Positions 25,688 to 37,375 of a DNA stretch of 64,000 nucleotides are shown one piece after another. Origin of the DNA: Pseudomonadota bacterium (lineage in GTDB: Bacteria; Myxococcota_A; UBA796; CAJQPC01); contig JAAESX010000231.1 in assembly GCA_024228935.1 (NCBI GenBank), positions 56,172-120,171 of the forward strand, read 5' to 3'. The position numbers and the translations under genes are program-made. Within the stretch, counting starts at the first letter, position 1. Each line of letters starts with the position of its first letter. The notes under the pieces were generated by a model. The model made no database searches and was not told the DNA's origin. It worked only from the letters and a program-made list of their open reading frames with translations.

Positions 25688-27364
25688 TCACGTGAGCGTC
25701 GTCGGAATCGCGCCTTCCACCACGAATCCCAGCGCTTCGTGCACCCGCCTGGCCAGGCGCCGTTCGTCCTTCGGCGCGGCGAAGAACCGAACCGTCGCCA
25801 GCAGCGGCCGGGGGTCTCCGTCGGCGGCCTCGGCCTCCTCGGTCGCGGCCCAGGCGGTCTTGATGAGGTGGGCCGTGAAGATGGGTCGGACCGCAGCGTC
25901 CTGCAGGGGGAGCGCCCGGAGTGCGCTCCAGAGCCCCGGAACGTCCTCGCAGCCGGCGGCCGTGTCCAAGGCGGCGTCGACGTCGCCGGCGACGATGGCC
26001 GCGACCACCTCGTCGACCGTCGCCGGCCGAGCTCGGATACGTGGAGCCGGGCCGTCCAACAGGCGGCTGTGGTTGACGAACCGTACGGCCTGGAAGACCA
26101 GCCGCAGCGTGCCGGGTCCGGGGGACCGCTCGAGGGCGTGCCGCACGGCGTTGACGAAGGTCAGGATGTGGCACACGTCCAGCCACCCGTTCTGGTTGTC
26201 CAGCGACGTGTCGTGGGAGAGCTCGAGGCGGAGCATGCGCTCGCAGGCCCCCAGGGCCAGGCCGTCGACCACGTCCATCGCGGGGACGCCGGCTCGCAGC
26301 GCGTCGACCGTGGCTGCGAACGCGCTCGCCGGCTTGCCATGCGTGACCTTGGCGAGCCAGCCATCCCGGTCCCACTCCACGGGCGTCAGCGCCGGCCGGT
26401 CCAGCTCGTCCAGGTCCACCGCAGCCAGCCGCTTTCGCCAGCCGGCCCAGCCGGGGAGCAGGTCTTCGCGCGTGCCGTTCGTGATGCCGAAGACCAGGGT
26501 GCCCAGCAGCAGATCGGCGTCGCTCCAGGGCGCTCGCCGAAGCAGGTCGAACGCCTTGACGACGTAGATGAGGGCATGCCCGAAGTCCAGGAAGTGGTCG
26601 GCGCACAGCGTGATGAGCCAGGCCTGGACCTGGTCGGGTCGGGCGCCGGCGGCCAGGGCGCCACGGAACAGGGCCTCGGCTCCTGGGGCGTCCTCGGCCT
26701 CGACGCGGCGTCGCAGCTCGGCGCCGACGTCCTGGGTCGACGGGGGCTCCGGCTCGGGCCGTTCGCGGGCGGGACGGCGCACGTTCGAGCGCGCGCTGAG
26801 CTCCAGCGCCTGCATCAGCGGCAGGGTGGCGTCGACACCGGGGTGCTCGGGCAGGTAGCGGAGGACATCGGCGGCGACCGGCAGGGCATGCGAGGTGCCC
26901 CACCGCGCTCGACGGGCGTCGTGAAGGGCCGCGTGGACGGCCAGTTCGGCGGCGGGGACCCCGGCCTGCAGCAGCCGCGCGGCGTCCCGGGCCACGCGGC
27001 CGAGCTGCTCCTCGAGCAGCCCCTCAGCCAGGCTTGCCCAGGCCTTCCGCACGACGACCTGGGGGTCGGGGGGGTGCACGTCGACGACGACCTCGTCTCC
27101 CTCGATCCGCGCGGGGAAAGCGTCCACGGCCTCCTCGCCCATGATGCAGGCGCCGTCGCGCAGGTCGAACTTGTAGTTGTGCCAGACGCAGGTGAGCGTG
27201 CAGTCCGCGACCGCGCCCTGGACCAGCGGGTAGCCCTCGTGGGGGCAGGCGTTGTCGACCGCGTAGACGCCTTGGTCGGTGTGGAAGACGGCGACGTTGC
27301 GGCCCTGTTCTTCGACGACGACCGATGCGCCGCGGGGCAGCTTCGAGAGAGGGATGCGGGCCAT
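25688..27364 (-). CDS. Rieske [2Fe-2S] protein fused to questin-oxidase-like domain
   Basis: The N-terminal 105 residues are a Rieske ferredoxin domain with CPH (C40, H42) and CVWH (C59, H62), the cluster ligands, in the style of NirD and aromatic dioxygenase ferredoxins. The remaining 450 residues are helical with spaced His (DHFLDFGHALIYVVKAFDLL, NQNGWLDVCHILTF, FTAHLIKTAW) and resemble the questin oxidase-like (DUF4243) family, which performs Baeyer-Villiger-type ring cleavage in fungi. The fusion suggests a self-contained oxygenase with its own electron carrier. The Rieske call is firm; the second domain is from memory of the motif pattern. Confidence 0.8.
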   Translation of the reverse strand: MARIPLSKLPRGASVVVEEQGRNVAVFHTDQGVYAVDNACPHEGYPLVQGAVADCTLTCVWHNYKFDLRDGACIMGEEAVDAFPARIEGDEVVVDVHPPDPQVVVRKAWASLAEGLLEEQLGRVARDAARLLQAGVPAAELAVHAALHDARRARWGTSHALPVAADVLRYLPEHPGVDATLPLMQALELSARSNVRRPARERPEPEPPSTQDVGAELRRRVEAEDAPGAEALFRGALAAGARPDQVQAWLITLCADHFLDFGHALIYVVKAFDLLRRAPWSDADLLLGTLVFGITNGTREDLLPGWAGWRKRLAAVDLDELDRPALTPVEWDRDGWLAKVTHGKPASAFAATVDALRAGVPAMDVVDGLALGACERMLRLELSHDTSLDNQNGWLDVCHILTFVNAVRHALERSPGPGTLRLVFQAVRFVNHSRLLDGPAPRIRARPATVDEVVAAIVAGDVDAALDTAAGCEDVPGLWSALRALPLQDAAVRPIFTAHLIKTAWAATEEAEAADGDPRPLLATVRFFAAPKDERRLARRVHEALGFVVEGAIPTTLT

Positions 27365-27377
27365 GCCCGCGATGGTG

Positions 27378-28436
27378 TCAGGCGGCCTGCAGTCGGGACA
27401 ACCGCATCGACGCCTGGTCCGCCACGTTCAGCGCGGCGTCGGCGTCGAACCCGAGGCCGCGGAAGTCGGCGACCAGCACCTGGCGGGCGGTCGTGGCCTG
27501 GCGCGCCCGGCGGGCCTGGGCGCCGTGGGCGGCGATGTCGGCCGCGCGCAGGTACGCGGCGAGTCGACCGGGTCCCCCCGGCATGCGCGTGGTGCCGTGG
27601 TGCAGCGCGATGGCGCCGGCCTCGACCTCGGCGAACTCCCAGCGCCGCGCGACGAGAAAGCCGATCGAGGCGTGCATGCGGTCGATGACGTCGTGCAGGA
27701 CGCTCTCGCTGACCGGGGCCCCCAGGCGCCCGGCCTCCTTGTAGATCACGAGCTTGCCGATGTCGTGGAGCAGGCCGGCGAGCCAGGCGCCGCCTCGGTC
27801 CTCGGCGTCTCCGAGCATCCAGGCCGCGATCTCGGCGACCACCAGGCTGTGCTCGCGGATCTCCTCGACCCGGTGCTGGTAGCCGGGCACGTGGAAGACC
27901 GTCGCCTCCAGCGCGAACCGCATCGAGGCGCGCCACAGCGCGTCGTTCCCCACCCGCGTCACGGCGGTACGCAGCGAGTCGGGGGGGGTGCGCCAGGCGG
28001 GGCCACGCGCCTGGCGGAGGACCGCCTCGACCAGCGCATGGTCCTTCTCGATGACGAGGGCGAGCCTTGCGGCGGGGACCTCGACACCACGCGAGAGCAG
28101 CCTCTTCAGTTCGACCACGGTGCCGGGGAAGGGCGGGAGCCCCAGGTCGTCCGTGGCGATCGTCGACTGGAGCCGTCGCAGGAAGGCGCGGTCGTCGAAG
28201 CTCCGCGCTGCGACCTCGGCCTCGTGCAGACCGTCGAGCACGTGCCGACGGACGTGGATCGGCTCGAGCGAGGGCGCGTCGACCCCTCGGGTCCAGGGGG
28301 CGCTTCCTCGTGGGCCGGCCGTGAGAGCCACCTCGGGCTCGGGGCGTCGGGTGATCCGCCGCTTGCGAGGGGGAGCGCGGAACGGGGCGGAGAACCACAC
28401 CCAGAATCGGCGCCAGAGGCTGGAGGAAGACTCCAT
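27378..28436 (-). CDS. HDOD domain signalling protein
   Basis: HDOD proteins are regulatory relatives of HD phosphohydrolases. The core spans about 85-290: LPPFPGTVVELKRLL, VIEKDHALVEAVLRQA, LRTAVTRVGNDALWRASMRF, AGLLHDIGKLVIY and AIALHHG. LLHDIGK retains an HD pair, although most HDOD domains do not hydrolyse anything. The first 70 residues are basic with a Trp/Phe-rich patch and may bind membrane or nucleic acid. The ATG at 28436 is preferred over the longer opening at 28466. It lies 13 bases upstream of the Rieske gene and may be co-transcribed. Confidence 0.88.
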   Translation of the reverse strand: MESSSSLWRRFWVWFSAPFRAPPRKRRITRRPEPEVALTAGPRGSAPWTRGVDAPSLEPIHVRRHVLDGLHEAEVAARSFDDRAFLRRLQSTIATDDLGLPPFPGTVVELKRLLSRGVEVPAARLALVIEKDHALVEAVLRQARGPAWRTPPDSLRTAVTRVGNDALWRASMRFALEATVFHVPGYQHRVEEIREHSLVVAEIAAWMLGDAEDRGGAWLAGLLHDIGKLVIYKEAGRLGAPVSESVLHDVIDRMHASIGFLVARRWEFAEVEAGAIALHHGTTRMPGGPGRLAAYLRAADIAAHGAQARRARQATTARQVLVADFRGLGFDADAALNVADQASMRLSRLQAA

Positions 28437-28512
28437 GGAGCGCCCATCGGATCGTTGTCCAGGCAATCAAGTTGACCTGTCAAGAGAGGGGCTCATCTGT
28501 TAGCTTCGAGAC

Positions 28513-28911
28513 ATGCTCCTCCACGCCTTGTTCCTCGCCTGCTCGACCGGCCTCGCGGATGCCTCCGGAGGCGACGGCGCCTACCTGCCCGGCATGTGGG
28601 AGGCGCGCGCGATGACCGTCGAGTCGGGCATCGACGAGGCGCTCGTGGCCTGGGATGCCGGCGATCGGTCCGGCGCCGCGGAGACCATCCAGATGGTGTA
28701 CGAGGGCAGCTTCGAGCCCGAGCTCGAGCCCACCGTGCGCGAGCTGGTCAGCCCCCGCGACGCGGTCGAGCTGGAGTACCGGTTCGGCGCGCTCCGTCAG
28801 GCCATGGCGGGACGGGACCGCACCCGGGTCGAGGCCGCAATCGACGCGATGCGGACGCCGCTTCGGACGCACGCCGCCACGCTGGACGACATGCGCGCGG
28901 TCCTCAACTGA
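28513..28911 (+). CDS. Small exported protein resembling FTR1 periplasmic helices
   Basis: The 132-residue product has a very short lipoprotein-like signal (MLLHALFLAC, nine residues before Cys). The rest is helical: MVYEGSFEPELEPTVREL and VELEYRFGALRQAM resemble the periplasmic acidic helices that precede FTR1-type iron permeases. No permease is next to it. It may be a stand-alone metal-binding or regulatory relative; the similarity is by eye only. Its end overlaps the convergent methyltransferase by eight bases. Confidence 0.7.
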   Translation: MLLHALFLACSTGLADASGGDGAYLPGMWEARAMTVESGIDEALVAWDAGDRSGAAETIQMVYEGSFEPELEPTVRELVSPRDAVELEYRFGALRQAMAGRDRTRVEAAIDAMRTPLRTHAATLDDMRAVLN

Positions 28912-29590
28912 GAGCGGTCAGGGCCAGCGCCCCAGCCTGCATGTACGCGACGTGATGTGCGTGGCTCGGGGTGTAGGCGGACGGCGTGAACTCGGACTCG
29001 GGCGTGATGGGGCCCGGCTGGAGCACGCGCTCGGAGCGCACGTCCCTCCAGCCCGCCTCCTCGAGCGCCTCGCGCCAGCGCGCCTCGGTCCACAGGTGCA
29101 CGGGGACGTCGAGCACATCGGCCCAGACGGCGCTGCCCGTGTTCTCGGCGTAGAGCTCGATGACGATGGCCAGGGACCCACTGGTCACGCGCCGCCACTC
29201 CCGCAGCGCCGCCACCGGGTCGGCGTAGTAGTAGATGGACTCGACGGAGAGCACGTGGGTGACGTGATCGTCGGGGTAGGGGAGCGCCTCGCCGCTCGCG
29301 ACCTGGAAGTCGCCGGGGCCCTGGCTCGCGAGCTCGACCATCCGGGGGCTGATGTCCACGCCCAGGCCGGAACCGGCTCCGCGTCCGAGCAGATAGCGCA
29401 CCGCCCAGCCGCTGCCGCAGCCGACGTCGAGGACGCGCGACGTGGCGTCCAGCCCCCAGCGGTCCACGATGGGTCGCACGACGGGCGCGTGGCCCCGCTC
29501 CATCGAGTCACCTCGGCCGGCGTCGGCCCACTGGTCGAACTCGCTCGCTGCACCCGCTTCGATGTCGTCCTGGTCGATCGTCTGCTTCAC
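28904..29590 (-). CDS. Class I SAM-dependent methyltransferase
   Basis: Motif I VLDVGCGSGW, the acidic loop GLGVDISPRMVE, and post-motifs SGEALPYPDDHVTHVLSV and LREWRRVTSGSLAIVIE fit UbiE/COQ5-like small-molecule methyltransferases. The GTG start at 29590 is chosen because AGGAGG lies just upstream at good spacing, giving 228 residues. FDQWADAGRGDSMERGH before motif I is a typical substrate lid. The substrate is unknown. Confidence 0.9.
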   Translation of the reverse strand: MKQTIDQDDIEAGAASEFDQWADAGRGDSMERGHAPVVRPIVDRWGLDATSRVLDVGCGSGWAVRYLLGRGAGSGLGVDISPRMVELASQGPGDFQVASGEALPYPDDHVTHVLSVESIYYYADPVAALREWRRVTSGSLAIVIELYAENTGSAVWADVLDVPVHLWTEARWREALEEAGWRDVRSERVLQPGPITPESEFTPSAYTPSHAHHVAYMQAGALALTALS

Positions 29591-29634
29591 GGAATCCTCC
29601 TCGCGGCGTGTCCGTATCACCCCATGGAGGCCTG

Positions 29635-30177
29635 ATGGACTGGCTGAGTGACACGGCTGAGGCGATCCCGCTCGGACTGCGGGGCCTGTCGGGCATCCTC
29701 GGCGGGCTGTTGATGCTCGCGGGAGCCCGGCTGTACCCGCTGGCCATCATGGCGCCGGGAATCCTGCTCGGCCTCGGCCTCGGCCTGGCGCTGCCCGAGT
29801 CCATCGACCCCTCGATCCGAGCCATCGCTGCTGTGGCGGTCGCCGGCTTCGGAGCGCTCGTCTGTCGGTTCGTCGAGCGGGCGGCCGTCGCGGCGTTCGG
29901 CGCCGTCGTGACGGGCGGTGTGGTGCACGCGGCCTGGCCCCTCGTGATGGGCGACGCCGCTCCATGGTGGGGAGCCGCCGCGGGCGCCGTGGTCGGGCTG
30001 CTGCTCTTCCCCCGCGCGTTCAAGGCGCTGCTCATTCCGCTCACGGCGCTGCTCGGCGCCATCGCGCTCGGCTTCGCGCTGGGCGTCCAGGACAACTTGC
30101 TCGCCATCGGCGGCATGGCGGCCGCCGGGACGATCGGTCAGCTCCTTCTCTCTCGCCGGAACAAGAAGAAGGAGTAG
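29635..30177 (+). CDS. Multi-spanning membrane protein (DUF4203-like)
   Basis: The 180-residue protein has about six to seven closely spaced Gly/Ala-rich membrane segments and a basic tail (LSRRNKKKE). The ATG at 29635 has GGAGG five bases upstream. The hydrophobic hairpin pattern resembles DUF4203/TMEM198-like proteins, but no signature motif is visible. It is divergent from the methyltransferase gene with a 44-base gap, so the two may share a regulatory region. Confidence 0.8.
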   Translation: MDWLSDTAEAIPLGLRGLSGILGGLLMLAGARLYPLAIMAPGILLGLGLGLALPESIDPSIRAIAAVAVAGFGALVCRFVERAAVAAFGAVVTGGVVHAAWPLVMGDAAPWWGAAAGAVVGLLLFPRAFKALLIPLTALLGAIALGFALGVQDNLLAIGGMAAAGTIGQLLLSRRNKKKE

Positions 30178-30205
30178 AGGCCCAGGAGAGGCACCTTGGA
30201 GCGCA

Positions 30206-30619
30206 TCACCTGGGGCGCAGGACCACGTCTCCCGCACACCCGCAGTTCTGGGCGGTCCAGCGGCCCTTCAGCTTACGGCCCGAGTCGCGCAGGTCCATCT
30301 CGCCGAAGCACCAGTTCGTTGACTGCTTCTCGACGGTGACGTCGATGCCGGCCTGTGTCAGGTGCAGCCAGGGGCCATCCCACGAGCCGTTCATCGTGTA
30401 GTCGGCCTCGTACCAGCCGTTCCGGTGACCGCGGGACTCGTAGTGGTAGACGCCCTCGGTGACGCCGTCCCGGTCGGCGCCGGACAGCATCAGCACGACG
30501 TCGCCGTCCACACAGCCGCCTTCATCGATGGTGACGGTGCCCTCCCACGCGGACTGTGTGACGAAGGTCCTGGGGAGCGAGTAGGCGGCGACGAGGAGGA
30601 GGAGGAGCATGGTTGCCAT
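30206..30619 (-). CDS. Small exported beta-rich protein
   Basis: The product of 137 residues begins MATMLLLLLVAAYS, a short uncharged signal peptide, and continues as a beta-rich domain with four Cys (GGCVDGD, NWCFGEMD, QNCGCAGD) that could form two disulfides. GRWTAQNCGC near the end resembles the closing strand of lipocalin-like folds, but no family is recognised. It lies 51 bases downstream of another small exported protein on the same strand. Confidence 0.7.
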   Translation of the reverse strand: MATMLLLLLVAAYSLPRTFVTQSAWEGTVTIDEGGCVDGDVVLMLSGADRDGVTEGVYHYESRGHRNGWYEADYTMNGSWDGPWLHLTQAGIDVTVEKQSTNWCFGEMDLRDSGRKLKGRWTAQNCGCAGDVVLRPR

Positions 30620-30670
30620 GACAACGTACGGGCCTGTCCGTTTCTTGCAGTCCGCGTGTCTTTTTCGTTG

Positions 30671-31174
30671 CTACAGCTCGAGCAGGTCGTTGTCCGGGAA
30701 GAACACGACGCGGATGACGTAGAGCGCGACCGTGGCGCCCGTGACGCCGACGACCGTCCCCGCCGCCCCGCCGATCAGGGCGGCCTTCGTCTGCCTCCGG
30801 CCACCGACCTCCTGGTACCCGGCGACGTAGCCCTCGCGGAAGTCGGCCTCGCGGAGCTCCCAGGGTCCAGCCTCGGGGCTCGGGGGGCTGCGGCTGGACA
30901 TGACCGGGGGCACCACGCACCCGGCGGCGGCCAACGGAGCCCCGCAGACGCCGCAGCTGAACGTCGCCGTGCCCGCGACGACCATGCCGGCACCGGCGCT
31001 CAGGGCACCCGGCTTCAGCATCGAGAAGTCCTGCGCGTCGCGTCGGCCGGCGGCGTAGCCCTCCTCGAACGGAGCCGACAACGTCAGCTCGCACGGGGCA
31101 TCGCGCGACGGATCGAGCGTCCACGGGTTCTCGTTCGTTCCGGCGAAGGCAAGGCCCAACAGCAGCGCGCTCAT
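30671..31174 (-). CDS. Exported protein with two membrane segments
   Basis: MSALLLGLAFAG is a short signal peptide. Two similar motifs, FEEGYAAGRRDAQ and FREGYVAGYQEVGG, precede hydrophobic Gly/Ala stretches (GAGMVVAGTATFSCGVCGAPL and IGGAAGTVVGVTGATVALYV), so the protein may be an internal duplication. The CGVC pair could be redox-active or bind metal. 167 residues; family not recognised. Divergent from clpB with 88 bases between starts. Confidence 0.7.
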   Translation of the reverse strand: MSALLLGLAFAGTNENPWTLDPSRDAPCELTLSAPFEEGYAAGRRDAQDFSMLKPGALSAGAGMVVAGTATFSCGVCGAPLAAAGCVVPPVMSSRSPPSPEAGPWELREADFREGYVAGYQEVGGRRQTKAALIGGAAGTVVGVTGATVALYVIRVVFFPDNDLLEL

Positions 31175-31262
31175 GGCCTCACCCTATCCCGGCGGGGCCC
31201 GGGGTCTGTCCGCTCGGGCCACGGTGGGTAGAGTCCTGGTGTCCCAACCTTTGGAGCCCCCG

Positions 31263-33872
<2,610 letters not shown>

Positions 33873-33875
33873 GAG

Positions 33876-34478
33876 TTGGTCGAGAACGCCGTCGCATTCG
33901 CGGGGACGGTTCGAGCAAGAAGCTGTGGTCCCATCCTGCTGGCCCATTGCGCGGGCGCCCATGAGAGCGGCGCTCGCCGGGTCGTCGCCTACTCGCGGGT
34001 CCGGCTGGGGCTGAAGCTCCTGGTGGACGCCTGGCTTCCGGCGGACGACGTGGACAAGCTGCCGCGTCTCCTGCTCGGTGCGGTCGTGGGGCAGGCGGAC
34101 GCCAAGCCGCGCGAGAACGTGAGCTGGGTCTGGCTGCACGAGCGGACGGCCCTGCACCTGTGGCGCGGCACCGCCCCGCGGGTGACCGTCCGCGCCGGTG
34201 GCGTCGAGGTGCGCAGCGAGCGTGGCCAGAAGCTCATCCAGACGGGGTGGATCCAGGGCCTGCAGGTCGAGGTCTCCGAGATCTGGGACGAGTGCGAGGT
34301 CCTGCTGAACACCTCGGACGGGACGGTCACGCTGGCCAGCAAGAAGGACCGGTCCGTGCTGTCCGATCCGGACTACGACGAGGAGGACGTCGAGACGGAC
34401 ATCGCCTGGGCGACGGAGTTCGCCGAGCGCGCGGCCGACCTGCTGGGCGTCATGTACATGGAGCCCGACCTGGACTGA
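33876..34478 (+). CDS. Conserved-looking soluble protein downstream of clpB
   Basis: Starts at a TTG three bases after the clpB stop, with GGAGG (33863-33867) inside the clpB end at suitable spacing, so it is probably translated from the clpB message. 200 residues, beta-rich centre (LHLWRGTAPRVTVRAGGVEV) and an acidic C-terminus (SDPDYDEEDVETDIAWATEF). No signal peptide and no recognised motif. It could be a small chaperone accessory factor because of its position; that is inference. Confidence 0.7.
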   Translation: MVENAVAFAGTVRARSCGPILLAHCAGAHESGARRVVAYSRVRLGLKLLVDAWLPADDVDKLPRLLLGAVVGQADAKPRENVSWVWLHERTALHLWRGTAPRVTVRAGGVEVRSERGQKLIQTGWIQGLQVEVSEIWDECEVLLNTSDGTVTLASKKDRSVLSDPDYDEEDVETDIAWATEFAERAADLLGVMYMEPDLD

Positions 34479-34518
34479 GCGGAGGACGGTTCGGGCCGTC
34501 TACGGTGTTGGCCTTCGC

Positions 34519-35202
34519 ATGCTCTTCGCCTTCCTCGGACTCGCCATCGCCTCGGATCGGGCCTTCGACCCCGGCGACGTGGACGTCCGTGTCGGGTGGG
34601 GGACGACCCCGCGCGTGCGCGGGACGGCGGGCCTGGCCATGTGGGGCCTGTCGTGGTGGGCCACTGAGGGCAGCGTCGACGTGGGCGTCGTGCGCAAGGG
34701 GCCGGTCGCGCTCTCGCTCGGCGCCGAGGGTGGGTACAGCCGTCCCTGGGTGACCCAGGGCTTCGTGAACGGCGTGCTCGACGCCTATGTCATCACCAAC
34801 CGCATCGAGCTGGCCGCCGAGGCGTGGAGCCTGGGCGCGCGCGGGCGGGTGACCTTCGCGGGGCGGGACGAGGCCATCTTCCAGCCGTACCTCGTGCTCG
34901 GCGTCGGCCAGCGCCGGCTGCTGTTGTCGTCGGCGTGGGCTGGCTCGGTGGTGCGCGCGGACGCCTCGTACGAGCTGAGGTCCTGGCACGTCTCGCCGGG
35001 CACCGGCATCGGCCTGGTGCTGGGCAAGGGCTTCCTGCTGTCGTGGGAGGCGCGGCTCAACCGCGGGGTGAGCGCACGGGCGACCGCCACGGGGGATCTG
35101 GCCGTCGGTCCCTACGACATCGCCAGCGCCGAGGGGCAGAACAGCAAGCGCGATGCACCGCGGGGGCTGACGTACGCGTTCTCCGCCGGGTGGCGGTTCT
35201 AG
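34519..35202 (+). CDS. Outer-membrane beta-barrel-like protein
   Basis: A 12-residue signal peptide (MLFAFLGLAIAS) precedes 215 residues of alternating polar/hydrophobic strands: DVDVRVGWGTT, VALSLGAEGGYS, ELAAEAWSLGARGRVTF, FQPYLVLGVGQRR, and a final LTYAFSAGWRF ending in Phe as outer-membrane proteins do. Strand count suggests about eight to ten strands. Its stop overlaps the stop of the next minus-strand gene in CTAG. Confidence 0.78.
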   Translation: MLFAFLGLAIASDRAFDPGDVDVRVGWGTTPRVRGTAGLAMWGLSWWATEGSVDVGVVRKGPVALSLGAEGGYSRPWVTQGFVNGVLDAYVITNRIELAAEAWSLGARGRVTFAGRDEAIFQPYLVLGVGQRRLLLSSAWAGSVVRADASYELRSWHVSPGTGIGLVLGKGFLLSWEARLNRGVSARATATGDLAVGPYDIASAEGQNSKRDAPRGLTYAFSAGWRF

Positions 35203-35924
35203 AGCGCCGGGTCGACCTCGACGAGGTTCCGGATGAGCTCCATGTTGTCGCCGTTGTCGTACTTCCCGGTGTCGTCGAGGAAGCTGTAGTCGCCGATGAC
35301 GACGATGTCCCCGCCCGTCGCGGGCCGCTCGGCGCTGCCGTACGTGTACCGGCTGGCCGTGAAGAGCGGTGTCGCGCCGTTGGTCTCCACGACGCAGGGC
35401 TCCTGCAGGTAGACCTGACCGACGCCGTCGGTGATCTGATGCGCGCTCGGCTCGATGATCTCGGTGGCCTGGGAGTTCTCGGCGACCAGGCGAGCGCTCG
35501 CGTCCAGCATCTCGAGCAGGGGGTTCACCGTGTCGGCCGAGCAGTTCCCGAGCTCGACGAGGACGATGAGCCGCGTCCCGGTGTCGAGCGCCGTGCGGAG
35601 CTTGTCGGCGTCCTCCTCGGCCCACGAGTAGGGCTCGCGCGCGCCGGGATCGACCAGGATGATGGCTCGGAAGTTCTCGGGCTGGCCCAGCGAGTCGCGA
35701 CGCTCGACGCTCCACCCGTACTCGTCGGCGATGGCCAGCTCGATGTCGTCGGTCGAGCCGATGCCCGAGGACTCGCCGGGCTCGCCGCCGTGCCCGTAGT
35801 AGATGAGGACCTTCTCCTGGGTCGGGTAGATCGCCTCGATCTCCTGTGGCGTCGAGTCGGTCGCCGTCGAGTCGCCCGCGGGCTCGTCGTCGGAGCCGAA
35901 GCAGGCCAAGAGTGTCAGGAACAT
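35199..35924 (-). CDS. Putative lipoprotein of the DUF4350/GldG-like type
   Basis: MFLTLLAC has only seven residues before the lipobox Cys and no upstream in-frame start exists. After an acidic Ser/Thr linker the domain reads KVLIYYGHGGEP, NFRAIILVDPGAREPYSWAEEDADKLRTAL, RLIVLVELGNCSADTVNPLL and TGGDIVVIGDYSFLDD. This flavodoxin-like, no-catalytic-residue layout resembles the extracytoplasmic domains of ABC-linked DUF4350 proteins. 241 residues. The start overlaps the end of the upstream histidine kinase gene by ten bases. Confidence 0.75.
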   Translation of the reverse strand: MFLTLLACFGSDDEPAGDSTATDSTPQEIEAIYPTQEKVLIYYGHGGEPGESSGIGSTDDIELAIADEYGWSVERRDSLGQPENFRAIILVDPGAREPYSWAEEDADKLRTALDTGTRLIVLVELGNCSADTVNPLLEMLDASARLVAENSQATEIIEPSAHQITDGVGQVYLQEPCVVETNGATPLFTASRYTYGSAERPATGGDIVVIGDYSFLDDTGKYDNGDNMELIRNLVEVDPAL

Positions 35925-37338
35925 GGGACCTCCAGGCGGGATGGTACCGGCGGCTCAGCCGTCCTGCAGGATGCGCCCAGGACGCCGCGCAGTGACGCGA
36001 GATCGAGCGGCTTCTGCAGCACGCCGTTCATGCTGCAGGCCAGCAGGCGGCTGCGGTCGTGCTCGATGTCGCTCGCGGTCACGGCCACGATCGGGACTCC
36101 GATGCTCTCGGCGCGCATGGCGGACGCGGCCTGGAAGCCGTCCATGTTCGGCATCTGGCAGTCCATCAGGATGGCGTCCAGGTCCCCGCGGCGAGCGCGC
36201 TCCAGCGCTTCGAGCGCGTCGCCGACCTGCACGCTGTCGTACCCGATCTGCTGGAGCAATCGCTCGGCCACAAGGCGGTTCACGGGGTTGTCCTCGGCGA
36301 TGAGGATGCGCGGCGTGGGGATTCGCCGAGGGCTCCTCGTCGATGGACTCCTCGGCGAGCTGGAGCGGCAGGGTGAACCAGAAGCGCGAGCCCTGTCCGG
36401 GGGTCGAGCTCGCCTCCAGGGTGCCGCCCATCAGCTCGGTGAGCTGCCTCGAGATGGCCAGCCCGAGGCCCGTCCCGCCGAAGCGCCGGGTGGTCGACGA
36501 GTCCGCCTGCGAGAACGGACGGAAGAGCCGCGCCATGGCCGAGGTGCTGATGCCGATGCCGGTGTCCTCGACCTCGAAGCGGACCAGCGCGCCCTAAAAA
36601 AGGGGGCGCAGGAGCTCGACCGCGAGCCGGACGTGGCCGCGGTCGGTGAACTTCAGGGCGTTGGCGAGCAGGTTCGAGAGGATCTGGCCGACACGGATCG
36701 GGCGCGCCGCGCAGGACCTCGGGCCCGGCCTCGTCGATGCGCAGCTCGACAGGAACCGTGGCGGCGGCGCGGTGCTGGTTCACGACGCGCTCGACCGTCT
36801 CGGCGGGGCGGAACGCGATGCGCTCGACGTGCATGCGGCCGGCCTCGAGCTTGGCGTAGTCGAGGACCGCGTTCAGGAGCTGCAGCAGGTTCTGGCCCGA
36901 GTCCCGCGCCGTCTCGACGTAGCTCCGCTGTTCGTCGTCGAGCTCCGTCGTCAGGAGCAGGTCGGTCATGCCGAGCACGCCGTTCAGAGGGGTCCGAACC
37001 TCGTGGCTCATGTTCGCCAGGAACGTGCCCTTCAGCTCGGCGCCACGCTGAGCGTCGGCCTCGCTCGCGGCGAGGCGCAGGAGCTTGCGGTGCCGGCCGG
37101 TGATGTCGTCGAACACGACGAGGAAGGATGTCCCGTCCAGGCTCGCTCGGGCGCGGATTCACTTGCCCGCGATATCCAGGTCGGTCGTGCCCGGGAGCGT
37201 GAGCGGCAGCACCACGCCCATCGGATCGATGCCGAGCAGGGTCGTGGCGGCCGGGTTGGCGTCGACGACGCCGCCCTGCTCGTCGACGACGGCGATGCCC
37301 AGCGGGAGCTCGCCAAGGATTCGTCCAGCGTCGTCCAT
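35915..37338 (-). pseudogene. Hybrid sensor histidine kinase, two frameshifts and two in-frame stops
   Basis: From the ATG at 37338 the pieces give a PAS-like domain, an H-box (SHEVRTPLNG), an N-box (ILSNLLANALKFT), ATP-binding loops DTGIGIS and GGTGLGLAIS, and a receiver domain (ILIAEDNPVN, phosphorylation Asp in ILMDCQMPNMDG). All are typical of intact hybrid kinases. The frame is broken by a TGA at 37159-37161 (GK-stop-IRARAS), a shift near 36705, a TAG beside an AAAAAA run near 36595, and a shift near 36325. Every domain remains well preserved, which argues for recent damage or sequence error. Confidence 0.8.
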
Positions 37339-37375
37339 GGGTGGAATTCTGGCATGCGTCGGGGTAGGCCGCACC

